A DNA stretch of 8,350 nt, from contig NZ_CDSC02000304.1 in NCBI RefSeq assembly GCF_001298715.1, positions 1 through 8,350 of the forward strand, read 5' to 3'. The stretch comes from Bathymodiolus azoricus thioautotrophic gill symbiont. GTDB taxonomy: Bacteria; Pseudomonadota; Gammaproteobacteria; PS1; Pseudothioglobaceae. A program made the position numbers and the translations under genes. Positions 1-5,937 of this stretch are shown here, piece after piece. Position 1 is the stretch's first letter. Every line of letters begins with the position of its first letter. The notes beneath the pieces were generated by a model. That model had not been told where the DNA came from, ran no database searches, and saw nothing but the letters and a program-made list of their open reading frames with translations.

Positions 1-1359
1 AGATTCTGACTTAAATGGGCCATTTTTTGGCGTGTTGATGTAATCAGCTTGTTTGTCGGTGAGTTTGGTTATCACGCCACCAAAGCCAGCCACCATATCA
101 CTGGCAACTTCTTCATCGAGTTTTTTAGGTAAGACTTTTACATAAATCTCACCACCTGTATTGGCAAAGGATTTTCCATATAAATATATTTGCGCCAATA
201 CTTGATTAGCAAACGAACCGTCCATAATGCGACTTGGGTGACCTGTGGCATTACCGAGATTTACCAAGCGACCTTCAGATAATAAAATTAAATAATCATT
301 TTTATTGTCACTTTTGAACACACGATGAACTTGCGGTTTAACCTCATCCCAAGTCCAGTTGTCGCGCATATATTGTGTGTCAATTTCATTGTCAAAGTGC
401 CCGATATTGCAAACCACTGCACCTTGTTTAAGCATTTGCAACATTGCGCTATCACATACATTGAGGTTGCCTGTTGTGGTAACGATTAAGTCTGTTGTGG
501 CTAATAATCGTTTGTTAATATCCTTAGTTTCACCAGTATTTTCACCTTTTTTATAAGGAGAAACAATTTCGAAACCATCCATACAGGCCTGCATCGCGCA
601 AATTGGGTCAATTTCACTAACTTTCACAATCATACCTTCTTGACGAAGAGATTGCGCTGAGCCTTTGCCAACATCACCATAACCAATCACTAAGGCTTTT
701 TTACCTGCCATTAGCATATCTGTGCCACGCTTAATCGCATCGTTAAGTGAATGGCGACAGCCATATTTGTTGTCATTTTTTGATTTGGTAACAGAATCAT
801 TCACATTAATAGCAGGCACTTTAAGTGAGCCTTCTTCCAGCATTTCTAATAAACGATGAACACCTGTTGTGGTTTCTTCACTAATACCATGAATATCTTT
901 TAACATTGCTGGGTATTTTTCGTGCAACATTTGTGTTAAGTCACCGCCATCATCCAACACCATATTGGCGTTCCAAGGCTTGCCATCAGCAAGGATGGTT
1001 TGTTCGATGCACCACAAGAATTCTTCTTCAGTTTCGCCTTTCCAAGCGAAAGTAGGGATATTAGCAGTTACCATTGCCGCTGCCGCATGGTCTTGCGTTG
1101 AGAAAATATTACAACTTGACCAGCGAACCTGCGCACCCAAATCAATCAAGGTCTCCATTAGTACAGCGGTCTGAATGGTCATATGAATACAGCCCAAAAT
1201 TCTTGCATCTTTTAAAGGCTGTGTTGTGCTGTATTTAGCACGAAGTGCCATTAATGCGGGCATCTCAACTTCTGCCAGTTCAATTTCTTTACGACCAAAA
1301 TTAGCCAAAGCTATATCAGCAACTTTGTAGTCGTTATTATTAAGGATATTATTACTCAT
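1..1359 (-). CDS. ahcY: S-adenosylhomocysteine hydrolase, 3' end cut by window edge
   Basis: AhcY is a cytosolic, NAD-dependent enzyme that splits S-adenosylhomocysteine (SAH), the inhibitory product of SAM-dependent methylation, into adenosine and homocysteine, closing the methyl cycle. I translated this strand: 453 codons are open to the window edge. Recognisable blocks are the SAH-site motif [15 protein letters not shown] near residues 80-95, [17 protein letters not shown], the [10 protein letters not shown] active-site block, and the NAD-binding GYGDVGKG at residues 226-233. The visible end, GPFKSES, lines up with the family C-terminus GPFKPDHYRY, so only about three residues and the stop are missing. 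Compared with the human enzyme there is a modest insertion after the NAD motif ([13 protein letters not shown] region). The ATG at 1359-1357 has AGGA at 1371-1368, eight nt upstream, and gives the family N-terminus ([17 protein letters not shown]). It lies 104 nt after metK on the same strand, with an SAH riboswitch between them. Confidence 0.97.
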   Translation of the reverse strand, partial: MSNNILNNNDYKVADIALANFGRKEIELAEVEMPALMALRAKYSTTQPLKDARILGCIHMTIQTAVLMETLIDLGAQVRWSSCNIFSTQDHAAAAMVTANIPTFAWKGETEEEFLWCIEQTILADGKPWNANMVLDDGGDLTQMLHEKYPAMLKDIHGISEETTTGVHRLLEMLEEGSLKVPAINVNDSVTKSKNDNKYGCRHSLNDAIKRGTDMLMAGKKALVIGYGDVGKGSAQSLRQEGMIVKVSEIDPICAMQACMDGFEIVSPYKKGENTGETKDINKRLLATTDLIVTTTGNLNVCDSAMLQMLKQGAVVCNIGHFDNEIDTQYMRDNWTWDEVKPQVHRVFKSDNKNDYLILLSEGRLVNLGNATGHPSRIMDGSFANQVLAQIYLYGKSFANTGGEIYVKVLPKKLDEEVASDMVAGFGGVITKLTDKQADYINTPKNGPFKSES

Positions 1360-1388
1360 TATTATTGTCCTATAAAAGGTTAAAAAAT

Positions 1389-1450
1389 GAGCGTCGTTTT
1401 GATTTTGCCAAGCCTGATTGAAAAATATTTTTCAATGCAACGCCCCTTGG
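1389..1450 (-). promoter_or_regulatory. SAH riboswitch controlling ahcY
   Basis: This RNA element binds S-adenosylhomocysteine; the class is known upstream of ahcY in beta- and gammaproteobacteria and raises expression when SAH accumulates. All expected parts are visible on the minus strand. P1 is CCAAG (1450-1446) with CTTGG (1412-1408). The conserved core GGGGCGTTGCA follows the 5' strand of P1. P2 is a 20-nt perfect A/T palindrome at 1436-1417. The conserved CAGGC precedes the 3' strand of P1. The pseudoknot pairs GGGCGT (1445-1440) with ACGCTC (1394-1389), with one G-U pair and possible extension by two more. The hallmark CGACGCTC sits at 1396-1389. It begins about 14 nt after the metK stop and ends 17 nt before the AGGA ribosome-binding site. 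A U6 tract (1387-1382) follows the pseudoknot, but no GC-rich hairpin precedes it in an alternative fold I could find, so translational control looks more likely than termination. The mechanism is inference; the class assignment is strong. Confidence 0.92.
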
Positions 1451-1463
1451 TAGGTTGCATATT

Positions 1464-2579
1464 TTACTTGATTTTTTCCCAAGTAATGTCATCTTCTGTG
1501 CGACCAAAATGTCCGTAAGCAGCCGTTTGCTGATAAATAGGGCGTTTTAAATCTAACATTGTGATTAAGCCTTTAGGACGTAAATCAAAATTTTCATTGA
1601 CAAATTTTTCAATTTCCACCATGGGCACCTTTGCCGTGCCAAAGGTTTCAATACTAATTGAAGTTGGCTCTGCTACACCAATTGCATAAGAGACTTGAAT
1701 TTCGCATTTGTCTGCTAGACCAGTAGCCACAATATTTTTTGCTACATAACGCGTTGCATAGGCGGCACTTCTGTCTACTTTTGATGGATCCTTGCCTGAA
1801 AATGCACCACCACCATGTCTTGCCATGCCGCCGTAAGTGTCCACAATAATTTTACGACCCGTTAGTCCTGCATCACCAACTGGGCCACCAATTTCAAAGG
1901 CACCTGTTGGGTTGATGTGGTATTGTGTTTTATCACTTAACCACTGTGCGGGTAAGATAGGTTTTATAATCTCTTCCATCACTGCTTCTTTAAGTTCTGT
2001 TTGAGAAATACCCCCATCATGCTGTGTGGATAAAACCACCGCATCAACGCCAACCACTTGAGCGTCTTTGTAAATACAAGAAACTTGTGATTTTGCATCA
2101 GGGCGCAACCATGACAATTGTCCGCTTAGCATTAAATCTGCTTGTTGCTTAACCAAACGATGTGCGTAAGTAATCGGTGCTGGCATTAAAACATCGGTCT
2201 CATTGCAGGCGTAACCAAACATTAAGCCTTGGTCACCTGCGCCTTGTTCATGGTCTTTGGATGTATCGACACCCATTGCAATCTCTGGTGACTGCTCACC
2301 AAGTAAGTTGGTGATTTTGCAATTGTCACCAGTAAAACCGTATTCTTCTTTGGTGTAGCCAATATTATTGATGGTTTCGCGTACAATCTTGTCGTAATCA
2401 ACGCTAGCAGTAGTGGTAATCTCGCCTGCCAATATAACATTGTTATCTTTAACCAAAGTTTCGCAAGCCACACGGGCATTTTTATCTTGCGCTAAAATAT
2501 TGTCTAATATTGCATCAGATATTTGGTCGCAAATTTTATCAGGGTGTCCAGCAGAAACGGACTCGGAAGTGAAAATCAT
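1464..2579 (-). CDS. metK: S-adenosylmethionine synthetase (methionine adenosyltransferase)
   Basis: MetK makes SAM from methionine and ATP, releasing phosphate and pyrophosphate; it is a cytosolic tetramer. The 371-residue protein is slightly shorter than the 384-residue E. coli enzyme. Motifs in order: the N-terminal [13 protein letters not shown] with ATP-site His12, [12 protein letters not shown] starting at residue 113, and the glycine-rich phosphate loop [16 protein letters not shown] starting at residue 256. The frame is open 13 codons further upstream, but I chose the ATG at 2579-2577 because it matches the family N-terminus and is preceded by AGGAGA (2592-2587) at good spacing. The extra residues from the upstream ATG (MIVIKDF...) have no family counterpart and would lie in the leader. 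The gene is preceded by a SAM-II riboswitch and terminator, and followed by an SAH riboswitch and ahcY, so it is the first gene of a methyl-cycle operon. Confidence 0.98.
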   Translation of the reverse strand: MIFTSESVSAGHPDKICDQISDAILDNILAQDKNARVACETLVKDNNVILAGEITTTASVDYDKIVRETINNIGYTKEEYGFTGDNCKITNLLGEQSPEIAMGVDTSKDHEQGAGDQGLMFGYACNETDVLMPAPITYAHRLVKQQADLMLSGQLSWLRPDAKSQVSCIYKDAQVVGVDAVVLSTQHDGGISQTELKEAVMEEIIKPILPAQWLSDKTQYHINPTGAFEIGGPVGDAGLTGRKIIVDTYGGMARHGGGAFSGKDPSKVDRSAAYATRYVAKNIVATGLADKCEIQVSYAIGVAEPTSISIETFGTAKVPMVEIEKFVNENFDLRPKGLITMLDLKRPIYQQTAAYGHFGRTEDDITWEKIK

Positions 2580-2586
2580 TTTTTGT

Positions 2587-2592
2587 TCTCCT
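2587..2592 (-). promoter_or_regulatory. metK ribosome-binding site
   Basis: AGGAGA on the minus strand lies seven nt before the ATG at 2579. It decides the start in favour of that ATG over the in-frame one at 2618. It lies 48 nt downstream of the terminator U-tract, well outside the riboswitch, so SAM binding is unlikely to act by hiding this site directly. Confidence 0.8.
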
Positions 2593-2639
2593 ATTTGAAA
2601 ATCTTTAATGACAATCAATAATTATTAAAAATTCTCATT

Positions 2640-2663
2640 AAAAAACCCACAAAGTGAGGTTTT
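2640..2663 (-). terminator. Rho-independent terminator in the metK leader
   Basis: On the minus strand AAAACCTCAC, loop TTT, then GTGGGTTTTTT. Pairs are CAC/GTG, one bulged T (2657), CC/GG and AA(AA)/TT(TT), and the 3' side runs into a T6 tract at 2645-2640. It stands 60 nt before the metK start and after the riboswitch, which is the position of a regulatory attenuator rather than a gene-end terminator. It could also stop readthrough from bamE-ccmAB. Its 5' strand is also claimed by the antiterminator at 2654-2678. Confidence 0.85.
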
Positions 2664-2678
2664 CAGAAGAAATCCTAC
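2654..2678 (-). other. Predicted antiterminator hairpin of the metK leader
   Basis: On the minus strand GTAGG (2678-2674) can pair with CCT(C)AC (2659-2654, C2656 bulged), and across an A-A mismatch TTTC (2672-2669) pairs with GAAA (2664-2661) around a TTCT loop, giving nine base pairs. This structure uses the 5' half of the terminator stem and the AGG(A) that forms the 3' strand of the SAM-II pseudoknot, so it excludes both. It is the expected SAM-free conformation allowing transcription into metK. The pairing is seen in the sequence; the switching role is inference. Confidence 0.7.
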
Positions 2679-2740
2679 TTTAGCTTGTTTTAGTTTGCCT
2701 TTACGGGTAACAAACGCTAGCAATTGGGATAAATCAGCGT
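2673..2740 (-). promoter_or_regulatory. SAM-II class riboswitch with enlarged loop 3, upstream of metK
   Basis: The core matches the known SAM-II pseudoknot, as in the well-studied Sargasso Sea metX example. P1 is ACGCT (2740-2736) with AGCGT (2718-2714). Loop 1 has the conserved GATTTA, then TCCC and ATTGC; the 3' tail is AAGCTAAAGTAGGA (2686-2673). P2 forms from GC (2721-2720) with GC (2684-2683) and TCC (2729-2727) with GGA (2675-2673); the conserved U residues of the SAM site, in GATTTA, ATTGC and GCTAAA, are present. Unlike minimal SAM-II RNAs, loop 3 is about 27 nt and holds a hairpin, TTTG (2714-2711) with CAAA (2697-2694) plus an inner CC/GG, resembling the 'SAM-II long loops' variants. 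SAM binding should seal P2 and so release the terminator. Class assignment is by recognition, not by a covariance search. Confidence 0.88.
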
Positions 2741-2748
2741 GTGTGGAG

Positions 2749-2778
2749 ATTATAACAGAGGTGATTAATTATTCTAAA
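2749..2778 (-). promoter_or_regulatory. Promoter of the metK-ahcY unit
   Basis: On the minus strand a perfect extended -10, TGTTATAAT, has its hexamer at 2754-2749, with TTTAGA (2778-2773, four of six matches to TTGACA) 18 nt upstream. The predicted start, near 2742, falls one or two nt before the SAM-II P1 helix, so the transcript would begin directly with the riboswitch. The -35 overlaps the last codons of ccmB. Confidence 0.8.
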
Positions 2779-3434
2779 CTTATTTTTAGAGACAGTGCGC
2801 TAATAAACGGCGCCAGCATCAGGCTTACTACTAAGATTGTAGCTAAGAAGTACAACTGAGCACTAATGTCTAAGCCAACAGATACTTGAGAAACCGCAGA
2901 GGAAGCGAAGATAAGAATTGGGATATACAAAGGTAATATTAACAAGGACAACAACATTCCTGAGTTTTTAATACCGACAATGAGTGAGGCGCCAATGGCA
3001 CCAATTAGACTAAGGCTTGGTGTGGCGAGTAGCAGGGTGAGCATTAAGATTTTAACCCCTTCGTTGTCTAAGAACAAAAACAAGCCAAGCAAGGGTGATA
3101 ATAAAATGATAGGAATACCAGTCAATAGCCAATGAGCGGTGATTTTGGATAGAATGAGCAAGGGTAGTGAATGGTGAGAGATAAGCATTTGCTCAAGTAC
3201 ACCATTCTCAAAGTCATGATGAAATAATGAATTTAGAGACAATAACACAGCTAACATACTAGCTACCCAAATAATACCAGCAGCAATTTGTGAGAGTGTT
3301 GTGGCTTCTGGGCTAATGGCTAATGGGAATAGTGATACAGAAATCACAAAAAATAATAAAGGATTAAGCACACTTGATGGGTTACGAATTGCCACATTTA
3401 AGTCGCGTTTAAGTGTTTGCAAGTAGATATTCAT
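2769..3434 (-). CDS. ccmB: Haem exporter / cytochrome c maturation membrane protein CcmB
   Basis: CcmB is the inner-membrane subunit of the CcmABCD ABC complex, which works with CcmC and CcmE to release holo-CcmE for cytochrome c maturation in the periplasm. The 221 residues match the usual length of about 220. The start MNIYLQTLKRDLNVAIRNPSSVLNPLLFF is typical, with a cytoplasmic N-terminus followed by about six hydrophobic spans and few polar loops (FHHDFENGVLEQMLIS between the second and third). The frame is open 21 codons further upstream inside ccmA, but the ATG at 3434-3432 fits the family and lies 2 nt after the ccmA stop. No Shine-Dalgarno sits at proper distance, so translation probably depends on coupling to ccmA. 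ccmC, the usual next gene, is absent: metK follows instead. Confidence 0.95.
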   Translation of the reverse strand: MNIYLQTLKRDLNVAIRNPSSVLNPLLFFVISVSLFPLAISPEATTLSQIAAGIIWVASMLAVLLSLNSLFHHDFENGVLEQMLISHHSLPLLILSKITAHWLLTGIPIILLSPLLGLFLFLDNEGVKILMLTLLLATPSLSLIGAIGASLIVGIKNSGMLLSLLILPLYIPILIFASSAVSQVSVGLDISAQLYFLATILVVSLMLAPFISALSLKISLE

Positions 3435-3436
3435 CG

Positions 3437-4039
3437 TTATAACGCCAATACCTTTTGATTTTTTAGCGCTGAGTCTTGATGTGTGGTGAATAAGCACAGC
3501 CCACCTTGCTTACAGTGTTCGCCAATGCACCGCTCAATGATTTCAACACCTTGAGGGTCAAGTGCGGTAAATGGCTCATCTAGTAGCCAAACTTTAGCAT
3601 TAGATACAAACAACCCTGCCAAAATCACACGGCGTTTTTGCCCTGCTGAGAGTCTACCACAGTATTCTTCTTCATAGCCTTGTAAACCGATTTTATTAAG
3701 TGCATCAATTAATTTTTGTTCATCAGTTGGTTGATTAAGTGCGTTTAAATATTTAAGATTTTCAAGGCAACTAAGTTCAGCACTAAGCGCGCTCAAATGA
3801 CCTAAATAAAAAACTGCATTTTGATATTCTTCTGATTTGACAGGGTGATCGTCCAAGTGAATTGCGCCCTGTTCTTGTGCATTAAGTCCAGCCAAAATTT
3901 TTAACAGTGAAGTTTTGCCACTGCCATTGGTGCCAGTAATACGCAAAATATCACCTGAATTAATCACTAATGACAAGTCGTCAAATAAAAGGTTATAACC
4001 TTTTTGACAGCTTAAATTGTTAAATGTAAGCACTGACAC
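3437..4039 (-). CDS. ccmA: Cytochrome c maturation ABC transporter ATPase CcmA
   Basis: CcmA is the cytoplasmic ATPase of the CcmABCD complex; its ATP hydrolysis drives release of haem-loaded CcmE from CcmC. The 200-residue protein shows a full ABC core: Walker A GTNGSGKT (36-43), signature LSAGQKRR (130-137), Walker B VWLLDEP (150-156), D-loop ALD (159-161) and switch His187 in LFTTHQ. The length fits CcmA (about 200-207). The likely start is GTG at 4039-4037, since an in-frame stop lies just upstream at 4069-4067 and no ATG is available before conserved sequence. There is no clear Shine-Dalgarno, which suggests coupling to bamE, ending 32 nt upstream. A second in-frame GTG lies two codons later. 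The gene is followed after 2 nt by ccmB. Confidence 0.96.
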   Translation of the reverse strand: MSVLTFNNLSCQKGYNLLFDDLSLVINSGDILRITGTNGSGKTSLLKILAGLNAQEQGAIHLDDHPVKSEEYQNAVFYLGHLSALSAELSCLENLKYLNALNQPTDEQKLIDALNKIGLQGYEEEYCGRLSAGQKRRVILAGLFVSNAKVWLLDEPFTALDPQGVEIIERCIGEHCKQGGLCLFTTHQDSALKNQKVLAL

Positions 4040-4071
4040 AGTGTGGTGTTGGTTATTTATCAGAATTTATA

Positions 4072-4650
4072 CTAAGGCTTGTTTTTTTCTTCCAATTCCT
4101 TAGCTTTGATTTTTTCTTGCGCAATGTGTTTGGCTTTTTCTTCAGCAATACGCTTTTCTTCTAATATTCTGGCTTTTTCTTCCAACTCCTTGGTTTTGGC
4201 TTCCTCCTTAGCAATACGCTCTTCTTCTAATATTTTAGCTTTTTCTTCAGCAATACGAGCATTTTGTAGCATTTTTTGCTTGTCGGTTAGTTTTGGTAAG
4301 GAGCTAATGCCATCAGTATTGATATTGACTAATTTTAGTCCTTCAAACTTCAGAGTTAAGCGATAGCGAATAACTTCGCCAGAGCCCATAGTTGAATGAT
4401 TGATGTAATCCCATTGATTATTATGGAATGGGTCAATGACACTGGGTGCTCCAATGATTTCTTGTACTTGTTTTTTTGACATCCCAATTTTTAATTGGTT
4501 AATGCTAAGGCGACTTAACACTGAGCCTTGATTAATATCAGCCTTATAAGGTGTTATTAATGATAGTGTTGGTATGCTAGGCATGTAGTTTGAAAAAGAA
4601 CAAGCGTTTAAAAATAGAGATAAAAGTGTAATTAGAATTAATTTGATCAT
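4072..4650 (-). CDS. bamE: Outer-membrane assembly lipoprotein BamE with coiled-coil tail
   Basis: BamE (SmpA/OmlA) is a lipoprotein of the BAM complex that inserts beta-barrel proteins into the outer membrane. A short signal peptide ends in the lipobox LNAC, with lipidated Cys17. The BamE fold spans about residues 34-110: PYKADINQG, the LKIGMSKKQVQEIIGAP block, DPFHNNQWDY and the YRLTLKFEG strand. From about residue 123 to 192 the family domain is replaced by a highly charged Ala/Glu/Lys/Arg/Leu tail, predicted as a long helix or coiled coil; E. coli BamE has about 113 residues in total and lacks it. The ATG at 4650-4648 gives a standard signal peptide, but no Shine-Dalgarno is visible upstream. 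It diverges from fur (52 nt apart), as in several gammaproteobacteria, and leads into ccmA. The tail makes this a variant; the BamE call itself is firm. Confidence 0.92.
   Translation of the reverse strand: MIKLILITLLSLFLNACSFSNYMPSIPTLSLITPYKADINQGSVLSRLSINQLKIGMSKKQVQEIIGAPSVIDPFHNNQWDYINHSTMGSGEVIRYRLTLKFEGLKLVNINTDGISSLPKLTDKQKMLQNARIAEEKAKILEEERIAKEEAKTKELEEKARILEEKRIAEEKAKHIAQEKIKAKELEEKNKP
4084..4257 (-). repeat. Imperfect internal repeats encoding the charged tail of BamE
   Basis: Residues 132-189 are built from degenerate units beginning RIAEEK or RIAKEE (132, 145, 167), with KxKELEEK at 152-159 and 182-189. The DNA shows the same reuse: on the plus strand ttcttctaatatt, gctttttcttc and gcaatacg recur two or three times each. 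This pattern suggests growth by duplication within the gene. Confidence 0.75.
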
Positions 4651-4702
4651 TTTTTGGTTAAAATAATTGTGTAATCATTAATTTTACCTTAAGGAGGGCG
4701 TA
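4651..4702. promoter_or_regulatory. bamE-fur divergent intergenic region
   Basis: The 52 nt must hold the promoters of both genes. A near-perfect Shine-Dalgarno, AAGGAGG at 4691-4697, lies 5 nt before the fur ATG. A TAATCATTA core at 4672-4680 matches the centre of the Fur box, but the flanks match poorly (about 10 of 19 overall), so autoregulation is only possible. For fur, TTGGTT (4654-4659) and ATTAAT (4677-4682) are spaced 17 nt apart but are weak matches. I see no convincing bamE promoter. Confidence 0.35.
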
Positions 4703-5110
4703 ATGGACGCACAAGATTTAAAAAGTGCAGGGCTTAAAGTTACATTGCCAAGGCTTAAAATTTTAGAAATTTTAGAAACCAGCGAAAATCACCATATGAG
4801 TGCCGAGGATATTTATCGTGCACTAATTATGCAAAATGAAGAGGTCGGCGTGGCAACAATCTACCGTGTGTTAACTCAGTTTGAAGAGTCTGGGATGGTT
4901 AATAAGCTTAATTTTGACAACGGACAAAGTGTATTTGAGTTGTCTAATGTTGAACATCATGACCACTTGGTGTGCGTCAAGTGTGGCAAGATTGACGAGT
5001 TTACAAACGAAGCTATTGAAAAACACCAACACGATGTTGCTAAAAAGTACGGCTACCAACTTACCGACCATTGCCTGTATTTATATGGACTGTGTAAGGA
5101 TTGTCAATAG
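4703..5110 (+). CDS. fur: Ferric uptake regulator Fur
   Basis: Fur is a cytoplasmic dimer that, with Fe(II) bound, represses iron acquisition genes. The 135-residue protein follows E. coli Fur closely: AGLKVTLPRLKILEIL at 9-24, HHMSAEDIYRAL (30-41), the recognition helix VGVATIYRVLTQFEESG (48-64), and the metal-binding HHDHLVC at 85-91. CxxC at 91-94 and a second CxxC at 131-134 form a structural zinc site. Glu79, His86, His88, Glu106 and His123 fit other metal ligands of the family. It lacks the His-rich end of E. coli Fur. The overall match is to Fur rather than Zur, although the znuB neighbour would also suit Zur. An AAGGAGG site fixes the ATG at 4703. znuB follows after 19 nt on the same strand, probably in one transcript. 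Confidence 0.93.
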   Translation: MDAQDLKSAGLKVTLPRLKILEILETSENHHMSAEDIYRALIMQNEEVGVATIYRVLTQFEESGMVNKLNFDNGQSVFELSNVEHHDHLVCVKCGKIDEFTNEAIEKHQHDVAKKYGYQLTDHCLYLYGLCKDCQ

Positions 5111-5129
5111 CAAGTGGTTTAATAAGCTA

Positions 5130-5921
5130 ATGGAAGATTTTATTTTTAGAGCGCTTTTAGCGGCCATTGGTATTTCAATTATTGCAGGCTCTTTAGGCTG
5201 TTTTGTTATTTGGAGGCGAATGAGTTACTTTTCCGAATCCATTTCTCATTCAGCACTACTCGGTGTGTCATTAGGTTTGGTAAGTGGTTTGGATATTCAT
5301 ATTGGATTGATTGTTGTTGGTGTGCTATTTGCCACTTTGATTGTTGCCTTACAGCAAAAAGATTTTTTATCTAATGATGCTATCTTGGGTATTTTTTCAC
5401 ACATTGCCTTGTCGCTGGGTATTGTGGTTTTGGCACTAGTGGGTGGCACAAATACTGATTACTTCTCATTGTTATTTGGTGATATTTTGTCTATCAGCAA
5501 TCAAGATATTATTTGGATTTATACTATTCTTATCTTGGTTGGTATTTTGCTTAGTATCTTTTGGCAACGCTTGTTATTACTAACGCTCAACGAGGAATTA
5601 GGTGTGGCAAGTGGGCTTAATCGTTTTGCATATCAATTATTGTTTATGTTGATGATTGCGCTTACCGTATCGGTTTCAGTGCAAATTGTTGGTGTATTGC
5701 TTATCACTTCGTTACTTATTATTCCCCCAGCTGTTGCTAGAGTGTTTGCTGGTAGTCCAGTCCAAATGGTATTTTTGTCTATTGTCGTTTCAATAGTTGC
5801 TGTTGTCATTGGGCTAAATAGCTCAATATACTATGATGTGGCAACGGGTCCAGCGATTGTTATCGCACTTGGTGTTTTGTTTGGGCTTTCTCAGTTGTTC
5901 ACAAATAAAACCTTGGCTTGA
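5130..5921 (+). CDS. znuB: Zinc (metal) ABC transporter permease, ZnuB-like
   Basis: This is an ABC-3 family inner-membrane permease that moves a divalent metal, most likely Zn(II), from a periplasmic binding protein into the cell. The 263 residues match E. coli ZnuB (261) in length and pattern: the GxLGCFVIWRRMSYFSESISHSALLGVSLG block (about 20-50), DAILGIFSHIALSLG, LLFGDIL, VGVLLITSLLIIPPAVARVFA, and YYDVATGPAIV near the end. It is nearly all hydrophobic, with about seven or eight spans. The frame is open back into fur, but the ATG at 5130 gives the family N-terminus (MEDFIFRALLAA) and lies 19 nt after the fur stop; its ribosome-binding site is weak, suggesting coupling. The ATPase (znuC) and binding protein (znuA) are not in the window. 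Mn or Fe as substrate cannot be excluded. It ends 16 nt from convergent prfA, with no terminator visible. Confidence 0.9.
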   Translation: MEDFIFRALLAAIGISIIAGSLGCFVIWRRMSYFSESISHSALLGVSLGLVSGLDIHIGLIVVGVLFATLIVALQQKDFLSNDAILGIFSHIALSLGIVVLALVGGTNTDYFSLLFGDILSISNQDIIWIYTILILVGILLSIFWQRLLLLTLNEELGVASGLNRFAYQLLFMLMIALTVSVSVQIVGVLLITSLLIIPPAVARVFAGSPVQMVFLSIVVSIVAVVIGLNSSIYYDVATGPAIVIALGVLFGLSQLFTNKTLA

Positions 5922-5937
5922 CTAACAGATTAATACT

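Noticed and set aside
1382..1396. Intrinsic terminator within the SAH riboswitch (U6 tract at 1387-1382)
   Set aside because: The only strong pairing just before the tract is the pseudoknot of the SAH-bound state, which should be the ON state; I found no GC-rich hairpin in an alternative fold.
2580..2618. Longer MetK with a 13-residue N-terminal extension
   Set aside because: The upstream ATG at 2618 has no family-like sequence after it and no suitable ribosome-binding site, whereas AGGAGA sits correctly before the ATG at 2579.
4079..4366. 95-codon plus-strand frame opposite bamE, rich in Ser/Phe/Ala
   Set aside because: It is the reverse reading of the repetitive charged tail of BamE, which has a lipobox and a recognised fold on the other strand.
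4662..4683. Confident Fur box before fur
   Set aside because: Only the TAATCATTA core fits; the flanking half-sites do not, and such AT-rich cores occur by chance in this genome.
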